Shown here piece by piece: positions 1-9,181 of a stretch of DNA of 64,000 bases. The notes under the pieces are model-generated. The model saw nothing but the letters and a program-made list of their open reading frames with translations, made no database searches and was not told the origin of the DNA. This stretch comes from Symbiodinium kawagutii (Eukaryota > Sar > Dinophyceae > Suessiales > Symbiodiniaceae), in the NCBI GenBank assembly GCA_009767595.1, contig VSDK01024074.1, forward strand, positions 49,112-113,111, in the 5' to 3' direction. Position numbers and translations under genes: made by a program. Within the stretch, counting starts at the first letter, position 1, and each line of letters begins with the position of its first letter.

Positions 1-92
1 GAAGCTCCAGCATCAACCTATACTGCAAATTCAGGCACTTGGTCCGGGCAGCCTGGAATTCCTCTTTCAACTTGTCTTGGTCCCTTGGTTCA
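1..92 (-). CDS. 3'-side exon of gene B, coiled-coil-like, runs off window
   Basis: Minus-strand reading gives DKLKEEFQAARTKCLNLQYR followed by LMLEL, an amphipathic Lys/Glu-rich helix typical of a coiled coil. It is open to the window edge, so the protein continues beyond base 1. The exon follows the 172-273 exon in transcription order and probably belongs to the same multi-exon transcript. The acceptor end near base 92 is approximate. No family recognised. Confidence 0.45.
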
Positions 93-171
93 AAAAATGC
101 AAGGGGCAAGGAATCTCGAAGCAACAGGGGCTCAGAAAGGCAAGTTCAACGCTTTAAGTTTTCCAAGCTAC

Positions 172-273
172 TCCCTGGCATATCCATGGACAATACCCTT
201 GGTGTGAAGATCCGTAATATCGTTGGTCACCTTCTCAATGTCTTTGTCAATTTGACCAGCCCGATCAGACAGC
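172..273 (-). CDS. gene B exon, charged helical
   Basis: Acceptor TTAG|G at 273 and a GT donor at 172 (A|GTAGCTTGG) enclose 102 nt reading RLSDRAGQIDKDIEKVTND then ITDLHTKGIVHGYAR. The composition is charged and helical, like the next exon downstream. If the donor is not used, the frame meets a TAG straight away and this would be a terminal exon. Function unknown. Confidence 0.45.
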
Positions 274-449
274 CTAAGTGACAAGAAATGAAAGGGGCCG
301 GCAGGAAAACAAAAGACGGTGAATCAAACCCCCCAAACCTAAATCAAGAAGAGAAACGCTTTCAGAGAAGTCTGTGGTGGAACAACGTTCGAGATGGAAT
401 CCATTAGGGCACTCAGTTTGCAAGACCATTTTGACAACGCTGTCAACAC

Positions 450-612
450 CTTTGTGATGTGGGAGCTCGGCAAAGCATCAGGGTCATCCATAAGCGGAAA
501 CATCATAGCCTTGAGGTCCGACTTCTGGTTCTCCATCCCACCAGCTTCCACAATCGTATTGTCATCTGGGCCAGTGAGTTTGGTCCAGGGATGGAAGGAA
601 AGCGGAGAGTCA
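450..612 (-). CDS. gene B exon, unknown
   Basis: Minus reading includes NDSPLSFHPWTKLTGPDDNT and MENQKSDLKAMMFPLMDDPD, ending at a good GT donor (CACAAAG|GTGTTG, exon end 450). The 5' boundary near 612 is uncertain because I see no strong acceptor. Composition looks coding, but I recognise no domain. Confidence 0.4.
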
Positions 613-761
613 TTCATTGAGATTGTAAGATATATAAGGTTGCAAATGTGTTCAATGCGCAAGCTTCGATCAAGCTTCGACCAAGTTCCAATCAAATTGC
701 TCTTTATTTGACCATCGGTTTACAATATGATTATACAAGTTAAATCTTGATCTGACCCAGC

Positions 762-874
762 CTGTGGTGTCCGTTGGCAAATCAAGCTCAACAGGTAGCA
801 AATCAGCTAGATCTGCATCAACCTCCGACTCGTCCACTTCCTCTTCGCAAGTCAAAGAGCTCCTCTTCCTTTTC
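762..874 (-). CDS. gene B exon, acidic with basic start; GC donor
   Basis: Acceptor ACTTCAG|G at 874 and a GC donor (ACCACAG|GCTGGG) at 762 bound a 113-nt exon. It reads KRKRSSLTCEEEVDESEVDA followed by DLADLLPVELDLPTDTTG. The KRKR start could be a nuclear localisation signal. The GC donor is one of several in the window that point to dinoflagellate splicing. Family not recognised. Confidence 0.5.
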
Positions 875-1269
875 CTGAAGTTGAGAAAGTTTGAGAACAT
901 TGGAAATATTCAATATAGATTTTTAATTGAAGCACCCTGCTTTAATGCAAGCAAAGTTCAAGCGACGCCCAGCCATTTGACTTTCCACCCAGTACACCGG
1001 AATGTGTTTCTGATACCTGTCTCTCCTGAGGAAGGTGGATGGCAGCAATAGCGAGGGTGAGCGCCAAAGCCACAAGAGAAGACAGATTCTTGAATGCATG
1101 CCAGTGACCGAATCCATCCAGTATGTTTCTTGCACTCCGCTTTGATAGCCAGAATGCGTGACCTCATCTAAAATGACTCTAGCTGGGAGCCACTCAAAGA
1201 TAGAAGAGAGTACAGCTGAATAGTTACACCAAGCAAAGATAAAATGGTGGTGCAAATGTATAACGTACG

Positions 1270-1416
1270 CTAGAAGTTTTTCAGCTTGTTTTCACCAAAG
1301 GACGAATCAATGCCTTCATTTGACATGTCCTTCTCAGACATGTATGCACCGTCCACCCAGAGGTCATTCTCACTGATGCTCTCCACGAGCCGCTTGCTGC
1401 GCTTGATGAAATCATC
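1270..1416 (-). CDS. gene B exon ending at TAG or alternative donor
   Basis: Acceptor GTGCAG|G at 1416 opens a 147-nt frame: DDFIKRSKRLVESISENDLW, then VDGAYMSEKDMSNEGID, ending in-frame with TAG at 1270. It joins the 1506-1691 exon in phase 0. The 'DLWVDGAYMSE' style resembles a large dinoflagellate-expanded family, but that is recollection, not a search. It is either the last exon of one transcript or spliced on through a GT inside TTTG|GTGAAA. Confidence 0.55.
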   Translation of the reverse strand, partial: DDFIKRSKRLVESISENDLWVDGAYMSEKDMSNEGIDSSFGENKLKNF

Positions 1417-1505
1417 CTGCACTGGATCAGCATGAGCAGGACATAAATGTGGGAATCAGGTTGGTGTCAACATGTTTCAGATTGTTGGCAAGTACATTGC
1501 ACCAC

Positions 1506-1691
1506 CCCCAAGTTACAGTCCTTCATACCACCGCATTGATTCCACAATTTCTTCACTTCGTCACGGCCCCCATTACGGGTATCCTTCCACATTTCGACTA
1601 GCTTTGCAGGGATTAGATAGCTACCATCTTCCCTGGGCGCCATGAGACGGTAGATTTTCTTCAAATCAGGATTGCTGATCGTGGTGGCATC
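1506..1691 (-). CDS. gene B exon, conserved 'YRLM...PAKLVEMWKD' module
   Basis: Acceptor CGCCCAG|G at 1691 and a GT donor after GGG at 1506 give 186 nt (62 codons, phase 0-0). It reads DATTISNPDLKKIYRLMAPR, then EDGSYLIPAKLVEMWKDTRN and GGRDEVKKLWNQCGGMKD. The 'IP..LVEMWKD' pattern recalls a module I associate with Suessiales-expanded proteins of unknown function. This is one of the better-supported exons of the left region: boundaries, phase and composition agree. Confidence 0.6.
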
Positions 1692-1741
1692 CTGGGCGGA
1701 GCAAAATGCGCAAACAGTTTTTTGCAGGTGGAACACTCTTC

Positions 1742-1832
1742 ACATCGGTTGATCCAAGCAACATCAGTAGTAGCGGCTTTCAAACTCTCATTGTTGGCGA
1801 TGTTCTTGCCAGTGGGGTCCTAACAACAAGAC
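1742..1832 (-). CDS. gene B exon, unknown, boundaries uncertain
   Basis: Minus reading DPTGKNIANNESLKAATTDV then AWINRCEECSTCKKLFAHFA. A GC donor after GTT (TTDV|GCTTGG) would join the next exon in phase 0 through a roughly 90-nt intron. Alternatively the Cys-containing stretch is read through and meets the next exon out of frame. Confidence 0.35.
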
Positions 1833-1967
1833 CATCGAACTTGGAATTGAGTTTTTTCTAAAACTAAAGAAGTCATAGCTATAGTTGTCATCGCTCATAA
1901 TCGCACCGGGTCCTCTTTCTCACGGTCACCAGCATCCATTGCCTTGAACAACAATGGGATATATGCA

Positions 1968-2152
1968 TCATCGATGCAAAGTGGACATGCACATGTCATG
2001 CCGAGGTACGGCCGCAGACTCGAAGAAGCCATAAGGGTCATCGTCTACAGGCTCATCAGGATCACCATAGATATCATCATCAGGTTCGGGATAATGGTCA
2101 TACCCATGCAACCCCGTAGATAGCAGGTCCTGAGCCGCAACATGGCCAATTG
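1968..2152 (-). CDS. gene B exon, Asp/Pro-rich acidic
   Basis: Minus reading AAQDLLSTGLHGYDHYPEPD followed by DDIYGDPDEPVDDDPYGFFE and SAAVPRHDMCMSTLHR. Strongly acidic and low in complexity, probably disordered. It lies in line with other minus-strand exons. No domain recognised. Confidence 0.45.
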
Positions 2153-2189
2153 CGTAAAATCTAAACAAGTACTATCTCATCACTGCTTT

Positions 2190-2325
2190 TTAAGTGTGGC
2201 GCATAAGTGTGCAACGCAAGTATCATTTGGAAGCTCGCCCTCATCCAACGAGTCACCAGTGTCGCCTAATCCTGCATTGGCCAATGCCATCATCATATCC
2301 AAAGCATCAGGCTCCTGGGTCGGAA
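2190..2325 (-). CDS. gene B exon, short acidic
   Basis: Minus reading PDALDMMMALANAGLGDTGD then SLDEGELPNDT. It lies immediately beside the purine-rich GGAA microsatellite, which is probably intronic. Boundaries not resolved. No family recognised. Confidence 0.35.
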
Positions 2326-2344
2326 TACAGAGAAAGCAAGAGAG

Positions 2345-2470
2345 AGACAGACAGAAAGCAAGAAATAAAGAAAGGAAGGAAGGAAGGAAGGAAAGAAAGG
2401 AAGGAAGGAAGGAAGAAAGAAACGAAGGAATCAAGGAAGAAAGGCACTCAGGAAGGAAGAAGGAAAGAAA
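2345..2470. repeat. (GGAA)n purine-rich microsatellite
   Basis: Imperfect GGAA/AGAA/GAAA tetramer run, all purine on the plus strand. The long reading frames over it on either strand are repeat artefacts. Confidence 0.9.
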
Positions 2471-2489
2471 GTCAGCAACAATTGTTGTT

Positions 2490-2890
2490 GTTGTTCTTAC
2501 GATTTGGGGGGTGAACGAAATGTGTTTGGAAAGGTGGTTTCCCCGACTGTTCGTTCACCCTCCTCTTGTTTAATTGTTTTTGGTTGTTGGTTGTTGTTAA
2601 ATTGTTATGTTGTTGTTATGTTGTTGTCATTGTTGTTGCTGTTGTTATTGCCGTTGTTGTTTTTGCGCTTGATTGTTCAATAACATCACTGAGCAATGGA
2701 ACATTGACCACTGGGATCATAACAAACCAGTAACAGTGCCAACTATGACACAAAGATCAATTAAATATACTGGGCGTTTCGCTAAAGCAATCTTTTTTTA
2801 CCATGCAAAGCACCAACCATAATTACTAACTATATAACCATACCATCACCATGAGATACAACCACAGTTGCGACCACTAGTGGCCACCCT
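2490..2890. other. intron-like stretch with TTG-rich simple sequence
   Basis: Contains interrupted TTG/TTGTTGTTG simple sequence (about 2,480-2,670), then unique AT-rich DNA. I see no coding signal in it. Confidence 0.6.
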
Positions 2891-3029
2891 CATAATAAGA
2901 AGTCAAACATGTTGGCAAAAACCCAAAGATTTTGAATGTTGATTATCAATGGCTGTGTTATCGCACAAACCATGGTGGCATAAAAACGTTCTTCCCAGCC
3001 AGCACCGCAACAAAAAAAAGTTGGAACAA

Positions 3030-3202
3030 GGAACGCTATCAACTGATGCTGCAGCTGCATCTGGTAACTCAGCTGGTAAAGTGTCATCTTCGGGCCCTGC
3101 ATTATCACCTTCAGCAACATGGGGCTCAACGGGTCTTGCCAACACAAGACTTCGCACTGGTGTCGCCACAGGAGCTGCACCGGCGGGCAACCCGGCATGA
3201 GC
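3030..3202 (-). CDS. gene B exon, Ala/Pro/acidic, probably disordered
   Basis: Minus reading AGLPAGAAPVATPVRSLVLA, then RPVEPHVAEGDNAGPEDDTL and PAELPDAAAASVDSVP. Ala/Pro/acidic linker-like composition with high third-position GC compared with its flanks. Exact ends unresolved. Function unknown. Confidence 0.45.
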
Positions 3203-4094
3203 GTTCTTCGCCTTCAGCTCCTGGGAGGACGGTGTCTTTGGAGAGCATAGGACGGTTTGATAGAGAAAAAGAAGATCATTATGGTCGATAATAATACACG
3301 TTAATTGCAAAAAGGGCCCTGTCATTGGGGCCTTAGCGCTAAAGCATGGATACAGATGTTTTCTATTCTGTTTGGAAACTCCGGGCTGTTTGAAAACTTT
3401 CGCCTTTGTCTTCAACAACAAATATGTAATATGATTTAATATGATAGCTATATACAAGTAGATGGACCAGAAGCATATAACAAGTGTTGATAATCAATCA
3501 TTTCATAACACCTCTGTGGAAAGGACACCAAAAAAAACTAACTCTGGGAAACATGATGGCTGGCCTGCTTGTTTTTGGTTATAGGTTTCCAGTTGGCTCA
3601 GGTCTTACATTACCGGATAGACTTAAACACTCTAGATCAGATCTGAATCACACCCAAAAGAAAAATCATTTTTAGACAGGGGCAATGGCTGTTCTGGCGG
3701 ATTTGTCCCAGCTTTTGTTATAGTTCATTATTGTTTTTTTGTTCCACGCAAACTGAATCTATCACACCATGGCTGAATTTATCATACCATGGCTGTTCTT
3801 TGGGGATGTGATTTAATCCCATTATCACGTCATTTAGCCGCACGTGATCGGACCGAAATAGGAATTATTCAAGGTAACGGATTTTTCAGCAATTGGTACA
3901 TTCGCTTTAGTGATAAATGGTTTTGACCCTTTGCCAAATTGGTTTCAGAATAGTGCATGTATAAATCCCAAATGTTTTCTATGAACCACAACTTGCTGTT
4001 GGAGAACCATAAATGTACTCAATTGCCAAACCATTTTTCTATCAAGTTCTTGAAAAATAACTGGTCACACATCATCCATTCCCCAGTCCTAATC

Positions 4095-4258
4095 CCCCAA
4101 ACACGGATCCCCAAGTTATCCTCCAAAGAACGGAGCTCTGCTTGGAGAGCTGCGTCGGTCATGGAAGTCACATCAGCCATTCCTGCCTCTTGCTTCACTA
4201 AGGTAGCGCCAAGGGCAACTGTGTCTGCAGACCACTGGCGAGACGGCAACTCCATTGG
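4095..4258 (-). CDS. gene B exon, unknown
   Basis: Minus reading ELPSRQWSADTVALGATLVK then QEAGMADVTSMTDAALQAEL and RSLEDNLGIRVWG. Looks like a soluble helical segment. Boundaries estimated from composition only. Confidence 0.4.
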
Positions 4259-4396
4259 AGTGATGAAGCTGGTCGAACGAAAACCCTTGAGATGCTAGAA
4301 TTGGCCGATAGTTCAACTGGTTTCCCATCAGTCACTCATATGAGAAGAAACAACATTTTAACAAAAAAAGTGTGGTTTGTCATCACCAAAAATCAT

Positions 4397-4456
4397 GCCC
4401 GGGTATTTCCGCCCCTATCCCGGGTATTTCCGCCCCTATCCCGGGTATTTCCGCCC
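4397..4456. repeat. 21-bp tandem repeat, 3 copies
   Basis: Three near-identical head-to-tail copies of CCCGGGTATTTCCGCCCCTA, immediately before the 120-bp satellite. Confidence 0.85.
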
Positions 4457-4490
4457 CCAACTTTTTGGGAAAAGTTGTGAAACCAGTCCT

Positions 4491-5350
4491 GCTCATATGA
4501 ATAGCATCCATGCATCCATGAGTAAATGATTTTTCTCATATGCTCTCAGTAGGCAAACCCATGAGTAACAATTCATTAAGGGGCATTTCCATTCCATGAG
4601 TAGCATCCATGAATCCATGAGCAACTGTTCATTGCTCATATGAGCATGGTTGAATCGTAGTTGCGATGAAATCTGACAAACCCATGAGTAGCCATTCATT
4701 TTAGGGGCAATCCCATTCCATGAGTAGCATCCATGAACCCATGAGCAACTGTTCATTGCTCATGTGAGCAGATTAGTTGAATCGTAAGAAATGAATTCAA
4801 TGAACCCTGACAAACCCATGAGTAGCAATTCATTAGGGGCACTCCCAGTTCATGAGTAGCATTCATGAATCCATGAAACAACTGTTCATTGCTCATGTGC
4901 GTATGGTTGAATTGTAGTTGCGATGAAATCTGACAAACCCATGAGTAGCAATTCATGAGGGGCACTCCCATTCCATGAGTAGCATCCATGAATCCATGAG
5001 CACCTGTTCATTGCTCATGAGCATGGTTGAATCGTATAAAATCTGACAAGCAAACCCATGAGTAACAATTCATTAGGGGCATTCCCATTCCATGAGTAGC
5101 ATCCATGATTCCATGAGCAACTGTTCATTGCTCATATGAGCATGGTTGAATCGTAAGAAATGAATTGCGATATCAAACCTGACACACTCATGAGTAACAA
5201 TTCATTAGGGGCACTCCCATTCCATGAGTATAGCATCCCTGAATCCATGAGTGAACGTAACATATCATATGACAAACCCATGAGTAGATTTTTTCAAGGG
5301 GCCATTCTCATCCCGATTCATGAGTGGCGACAATATTTCTCATGTGACAA
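4491..5350. repeat. about 120-bp satellite array, about 7 copies
   Basis: Seven diverged head-to-tail units of roughly 115-130 bp. Each carries 'CAAACCCATGAGTAGCAATT', a 'CATGAGTAGCATCCATGAAT' segment and 'AACTGTTCATTGCTCATATG'. The unit is itself rich in short CATGAG/CTCATG inverted motifs that could fold. Reading frames across it are repeat artefacts. It probably lies in an intron of gene B or between two genes. Confidence 0.9.
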
Positions 5351-5624
5351 ACCATTAGTAAATTCAGATCTTAACTTATACTAGGAGTAACAGAACCAAA
5401 ATTAATCCATGTCGCAAGTTGCCCACTGTGGGTTGCCCAAATAGGATGAGTTAACATTCCGATCTTTAAAGTAAACCATTGTTTTTATCACCATGACGGA
5501 TTTGGTAGAGGACACGGCATCCATTTCTCGACAACCCTTTGAATTGTCACCAGCTGCGAAGGAAGACCTTCACATGGATTATGCCAATCTTTGGCAAAGA
5601 TGCATGGCAGCAGAGAGCCTGGCT

Positions 5625-5812
5625 ACCCATCAATCGGAGGGATGGTTTTTGGAAGGGCATCCCGCCAAACTGGTGGCACACGTAGCTTACGTGAACCCCT
5701 AGCATATCGAATTACGTCACGAAGGTCGGCTTCTTCATCCCATGCCACTGACTCGCTGCACCATGCCATTTGTTTGAACTGGAGAATGAGGTCATCCGAT
5801 GAAGACACCTAT
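5625..5812 (-). CDS. gene B exon, unknown
   Basis: Minus reading SDDLILQFKQMAWCSESVAW, then DEEADLRDVIRYARGSRKLR and VPPVWRDALPKTIPPIDG. Coding-like composition, in line with the flanking minus exons and just downstream of the methyltransferase-like core. Splice ends not fixed. Confidence 0.5.
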
Positions 5813-5985
5813 AGGGCCACCACAACAACCCTTTTTAAAGAACTTTAGGGCCAGAGTGTGATAGTTCTAAAAAATTATACCAATTTAAAGGCTCAATCAT
5901 CAAACAGTAGTGTGATTGAATAGCTAACAAGCCCCTGGTTAAAATTGGTCATGGTTCTATTTCGACATTACCAGCCTGTACTCTG

Positions 5986-6068
5986 NNNNNNNNNNNNNNN
6001 NNNNNNNNNNNNNNNNNNNNNNNNNNNNNNNNNNNNNNNNNNNNNNNNNNNNNNNNNNNNNNNNNNNN
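5986..6068. other. assembly gap (83 N)
   Basis: A run of 83 unresolved bases. It interrupts the methyltransferase-like gene between its 6.1-kb and 5.7-kb exons, so coding sequence may be missing here. Confidence 1.
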
Positions 6069-6079
6069 TCCAAGCGCAC

Positions 6080-6205
6080 CTTGTCAACGATCCGTACAAG
6101 TTTTCCAGCAAACTTGTACGTGTAGTTCCTTGGAACGGGCAAGCATGACACCCTGGATGGATCAGGTGACCAAGTAAGGGGGCACCAGAAACCCAAACCT
6201 GCAAA
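6080..6205 (-). CDS. gene B methyltransferase-like, C-terminal exon piece
   Basis: Minus reading RNYTYKFAGKLVRIVDKVRL, preceded by SPDPSRVSCLPVP. It follows the WVWSSSRRIQELDL exon in transcription order and is cut at its 3' side by the assembly gap. The assignment rests mainly on position. Confidence 0.35.
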
Positions 6206-6249
6206 AAACAAAAGCAGTACCTGTCAGGATTCAAAGTTTCTGGGATTGT

Positions 6250-6483
6250 TTCATGTTCTTGTTGCCCTTGAATTTAGTTTTGCCACTTGCATCTTTATAT
6301 CGTGTGGTCAAAGTTGTACAAGTAGCTTTTTCATCATCTGTTAGGTTGCCAAGGTCAAGCTCCTGAATCCGCCTCGATGAAGACCAAACCCATGTTCTCT
6401 TGTAGCTCATTGACTGGAATTTGCGCATCCAAAAAGCCACTTTGTAGGTCTTGGCTGGGTCATCGACTGATGGAACCAACTAC
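6250..6483 (-). CDS. gene B methyltransferase-like exon
   Basis: Minus reading VPSVDDPAKTYKVAFWMRKF, then QSMSYKRTWVWSSSRRIQEL and DLGNLTDDEKATCTTL. An acceptor TTGTAG|T near 6483 would join the preceding exon in phase 0, giving LLLLGIP followed by KTYKVAFWM. I read it as the region after the catalytic-like core of the EYFAG/LENP family. Domain order is inferred. Confidence 0.55.
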
Positions 6484-6584
6484 AACCCCATATTGAAAAT
6501 TCAAATAAGGGATTCTTGAGTTGAAAAAGGGAATCAACAAGCACAGTTGGTAACTTCAAAAAGATATATAATAAGCTTAGCTAC

Positions 6585-6679
6585 TGGAATTCCAAGTAGT
6601 AGCAGCCGTTCCACCATCCACACGTATCGCGGGTGCATTGCTACCAGACTGTTGTGTGGATTCTCCAGGAAAAAATCTC
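6585..6679 (-). CDS. gene B methyltransferase-like exon, 'FFLENP' motif
   Basis: Acceptor TTGAAG|G at 6679 and GT donor ATTCCA|GTAGC at 6585 bound 95 nt. It reads DFFLENPHNSLVAMHPRYVW then MVERLLLLGIP. The 'LENP' tetrad after a hydrophobic strand, with 'HPR..W...L...GIP' behind it, recalls motif-IV-like segments of methyltransferase folds. With the FAG motif two exons upstream it suggests an SAM-dependent-methyltransferase-like domain. Whether it is catalytic is unknown. Confidence 0.6.
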
Positions 6680-6867
6680 CTTCAAGAAAGATTACGATCC
6701 ACATCAGGATGACACTCCTGCAGGGGTGTATGCCAAGACCACAAGGGTTGTAAACCGCTGCAAGTACCCCACATCAGTATATGGTGTTTTGAATGGTGGG
6801 TTTTTCAGTTGGCTCCCAGAACTCTAACATGTTTTCAGATATATCATATATACACCCCAACCATGTC

Positions 6868-6994
6868 CTGGATAGTAATTTGTTCCCACGACGAACAGAA
6901 GGAAACTCCTCACACCCCAAAGGTGTCAGAATGGACCGCATAGTGGTACCCATGTTGACTGGCACAAACGAACTACATACCACTGCGAAGAAGG
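6868..6994 (-). CDS. gene B methyltransferase-like exon, 'VVCSSFVPVN'; GA donor
   Basis: Acceptor GTTGCAG|CC at 6994 and a GA donor (TCCAG|GACATGG) at 6868 enclose 127 nt. It reads FFAVVCSSFVPVNMGTTMRS then ILTPLGCEEFPSVRRGNKLL. It sits between the FAG and LENP exons in the expected order. A GA donor would fit dinoflagellate splicing. The hydrophobic 'FFAVVCSSF' could be the central beta strand of a methyltransferase-type fold, which is inference. Confidence 0.6.
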
Positions 6995-7225
6995 CTGCAA
7001 CATTTGCACGAGAAGACAGCAATAGATGGATAGCAAGCCTCAGTTTGCTCAGAGAAAAACACGATAACTTTAGTCAACATGCTCGGATTGGGAAACCAAA
7101 AGTAATTGCACTAATGCATCATGATGTTTCATATGATGCCAGAAGCGGCCAAGATATTCACCCCACGTATTTATAGGTTACTGTATCTCAAGTACTTTCT
7201 GAATACCAGCCTAGATACATCAGGC

Positions 7226-7388
7226 CAGCGTTTGAATTTAAATCCATAGGTGGCCGCGAGCCACGCTTGAATCCCAAATCCTTGCCGTACTCCACATCAA
7301 CTGCAGCACTGTGGTATCCAACGTATTTAGCCAGGGCAGCAATCCTGGCAACCCCTGCAAAGTACTCCACAACATCGAACGGTGCCTT
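7226..7388 (-). CDS. gene B methyltransferase-like exon, 'EYFAGVAR' motif I; GC donor
   Basis: The minus frame KAPFDVVEYFAGVARIAALA, KYVGYHSAAVDVEYGKDLGF, KRGSRPPMDLNSNA is bounded by acceptor GAGCAG|A (7388) and a GC donor (GCTG|GCCTG, 7226): 163 nt, 54 codons plus one base. 'EYFAGVAR...GY...VDVEYG' fits a Rossmann/SAM-binding motif I (FAG-x-G/A) followed by an acidic residue that would contact the ribose. I read it as the start of a methyltransferase-like domain of a dinoflagellate-expanded family. Enzymatic activity and target are unknown. Confidence 0.65.
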
Positions 7389-7949
7389 CTGCTCCGGGAA
7401 GTCGTGCCAAAAAGTAAGTAGCAGAAGCAGCACTATCACCTCACATGGGACAGGGCAGCCCCAGCAGGGTCATGGACCAAGTAGTCTCATGTGCATGGTT
7501 GACAATTGAAAAAGATAAATCAAATCAATTTTCTTATTGCCGCATGTTTTGATATCTAATTACCATCTCTTCCGGAATTCAACGCGAGGCACTTCAATCA
7601 TTCAGTACGGGAAACTACGCATATAATGCAACATTAGATGGTTATAGGATAATTGCCCAAGTACAAGTTTGATAAATACCATATGATCATTTAAGATCAA
7701 CGGTTCGTAAAAATCGTTAACAACCACCAGGCATCATAATAATCGCATGTCACATAACCCGATGTGTAGCACGGAATGCGTGATATTCAAGATGGCCACC
7801 ACACACCCAAAGATTAACTGCAGGATGACCCAAGAATGCAATTGCATCAGTTTCCCAAAGCTACTCACAAGCGATCTTGATCATACCTTTGTGACCCCAA
7901 TCTAATTTCCAACAATCATGTAATAAAACATTTTTTCCGAACCAATGCA

Positions 7950-8110
7950 TTAGTTCCGCAACCACCAGTATCAACCCGTGGACCCTGCTGGAATGGTGCA
8001 TTCAAGGAACTTTGGGAGTTCTGACTGCAATCAAACGGCGAACGAGAAGTTCGAATTGCCATGGAGTCATCATGGCAGCAAGGATGGTGGTGGCGTGGTG
8101 AACGTAACTC
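7950..8110 (-). CDS. gene B upstream exon, unknown
   Basis: Minus reading DSMAIRTSRSPFDCSQNSQS then SLNAPFQQGPRVDTGGCGTN. Ser/Asn/Gln-rich and probably disordered. Boundaries unresolved. The interval 7,440-7,950 shows no clear exon. Confidence 0.35.
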
Positions 8111-8254
8111 TTTGTAATACATGTATCCCGTGTATCACGCTATCGATGGTTCAATCATAGAGCTTCAGTTGGTTATATATGATATCATTTCACATGTATG
8201 TTTTGCATGGTCTTCCCATAAAGCCAAAAGAAACTCCAACTGGTCAGTGGATCG

Positions 8255-8410
8255 ACCATGCAAACATCCAAACGATGAACCTGTGCGAAACTTGCGGGCA
8301 GCAATCCAGAGCCGGGCACACCCTGGGGTCCAGCACCAATGCCAAATTTGGCTAAGTTGATTCCACCCCGAAGCTTTGGAAGTGGAGGAAGCATTCCATC
8401 GGACCTGGCA
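8255..8410 (-). CDS. gene B upstream exon, Gly/Pro/Leu-rich
   Basis: Minus reading LPPLPKLRGGINLAKFGIGA then GPQGVPGSGLLPASFAQ, ending near a GT (GCACAG|GTTCATCG). The frame next to it is also open, so the choice rests on composition. It may be a 5' exon of the methyltransferase-like gene. Confidence 0.35.
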
Positions 8411-9004
8411 ATCTTGCATAGAAACCAATGGGCTGGGATGTATCGAAACTATGGGGTGTGAATGTGACCGCGTTTCAAACCATTGTTCTATTTTGAACCT
8501 TAGTTGGTTTATGGTCTATTTGATATATATCTATAGCATCACTGCGTTGAACAAGTGGAATTATCATAAATTCTCAAACACTAGTCCAAAGGGTTCCGCA
8601 TTCATACAAGTACACTCACTCCCTTTCCCCCCTCGCGATGTGGTGGCGCATGAAGCAGCCGCAATCCACAGTGAAGGCCAAATGCACGGCCTTTCATCAC
8701 ATGAATTAACATGTTGTTGGATGACTGGATCCAACTAGTTTGCAAGCTGTGTTGATTTAACACAGTTTCGCTCTAAAATGTTCCACCCATAGTGTCAACA
8801 CCCCTGATTGTGAAATTCCATTATTGAACCAATTAAGATATTTGTCCTCATCAGCTCACACACGCAGAACAAGAAAACCATACGTATAGATCAGAACAAT
8901 GTATGTGAAATATGTTTTACAGTCATGCAATCATTTCTATACTGGCTCTATGAAACATATGGGTGATGTGCACAGACCAAGCTTTAGCATGGCAGGGTGG
9001 CTGC

Positions 9005-9181
9005 TCACACATCCTCAGCCCTTAGGGCCAAACCGCGCTCGACAATGAACCGGTTCAAGACCGGTGCAAGGGCAGCACGAAAGATTGCTAAGGCATTGTC
9101 TAAATCATTCTTTACAGATCGAATCGTTGCCTTGCCATCATCGCCATTGAGATGAGCGACAGCGTACTCATACCACTCAAC
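9005..9181 (-). CDS. Gene A terminal exon
   Basis: Acceptor TGCGTAG|G at 9181, 58 codons and TGA at 9005. Reads VEWYEYAVAHLNGDDGKATI then RSVKNDLDNALAIFRAALAP. It joins the previous exon (donor GAG|GTTTGG at 9306) in phase 0, giving SRYSYE-VEWYEYAV. Helical and amphipathic. Confidence 0.75.
   Translation of the reverse strand, partial: VEWYEYAVAHLNGDDGKATIRSVKNDLDNALAIFRAALAPVLNRFIVERGLALRAEDV

Noticed and set aside
4491..5384. Short frames within the 120-bp satellite
   Set aside because: Tandem non-coding repeat; the frames repeat with the unit and shift between copies.
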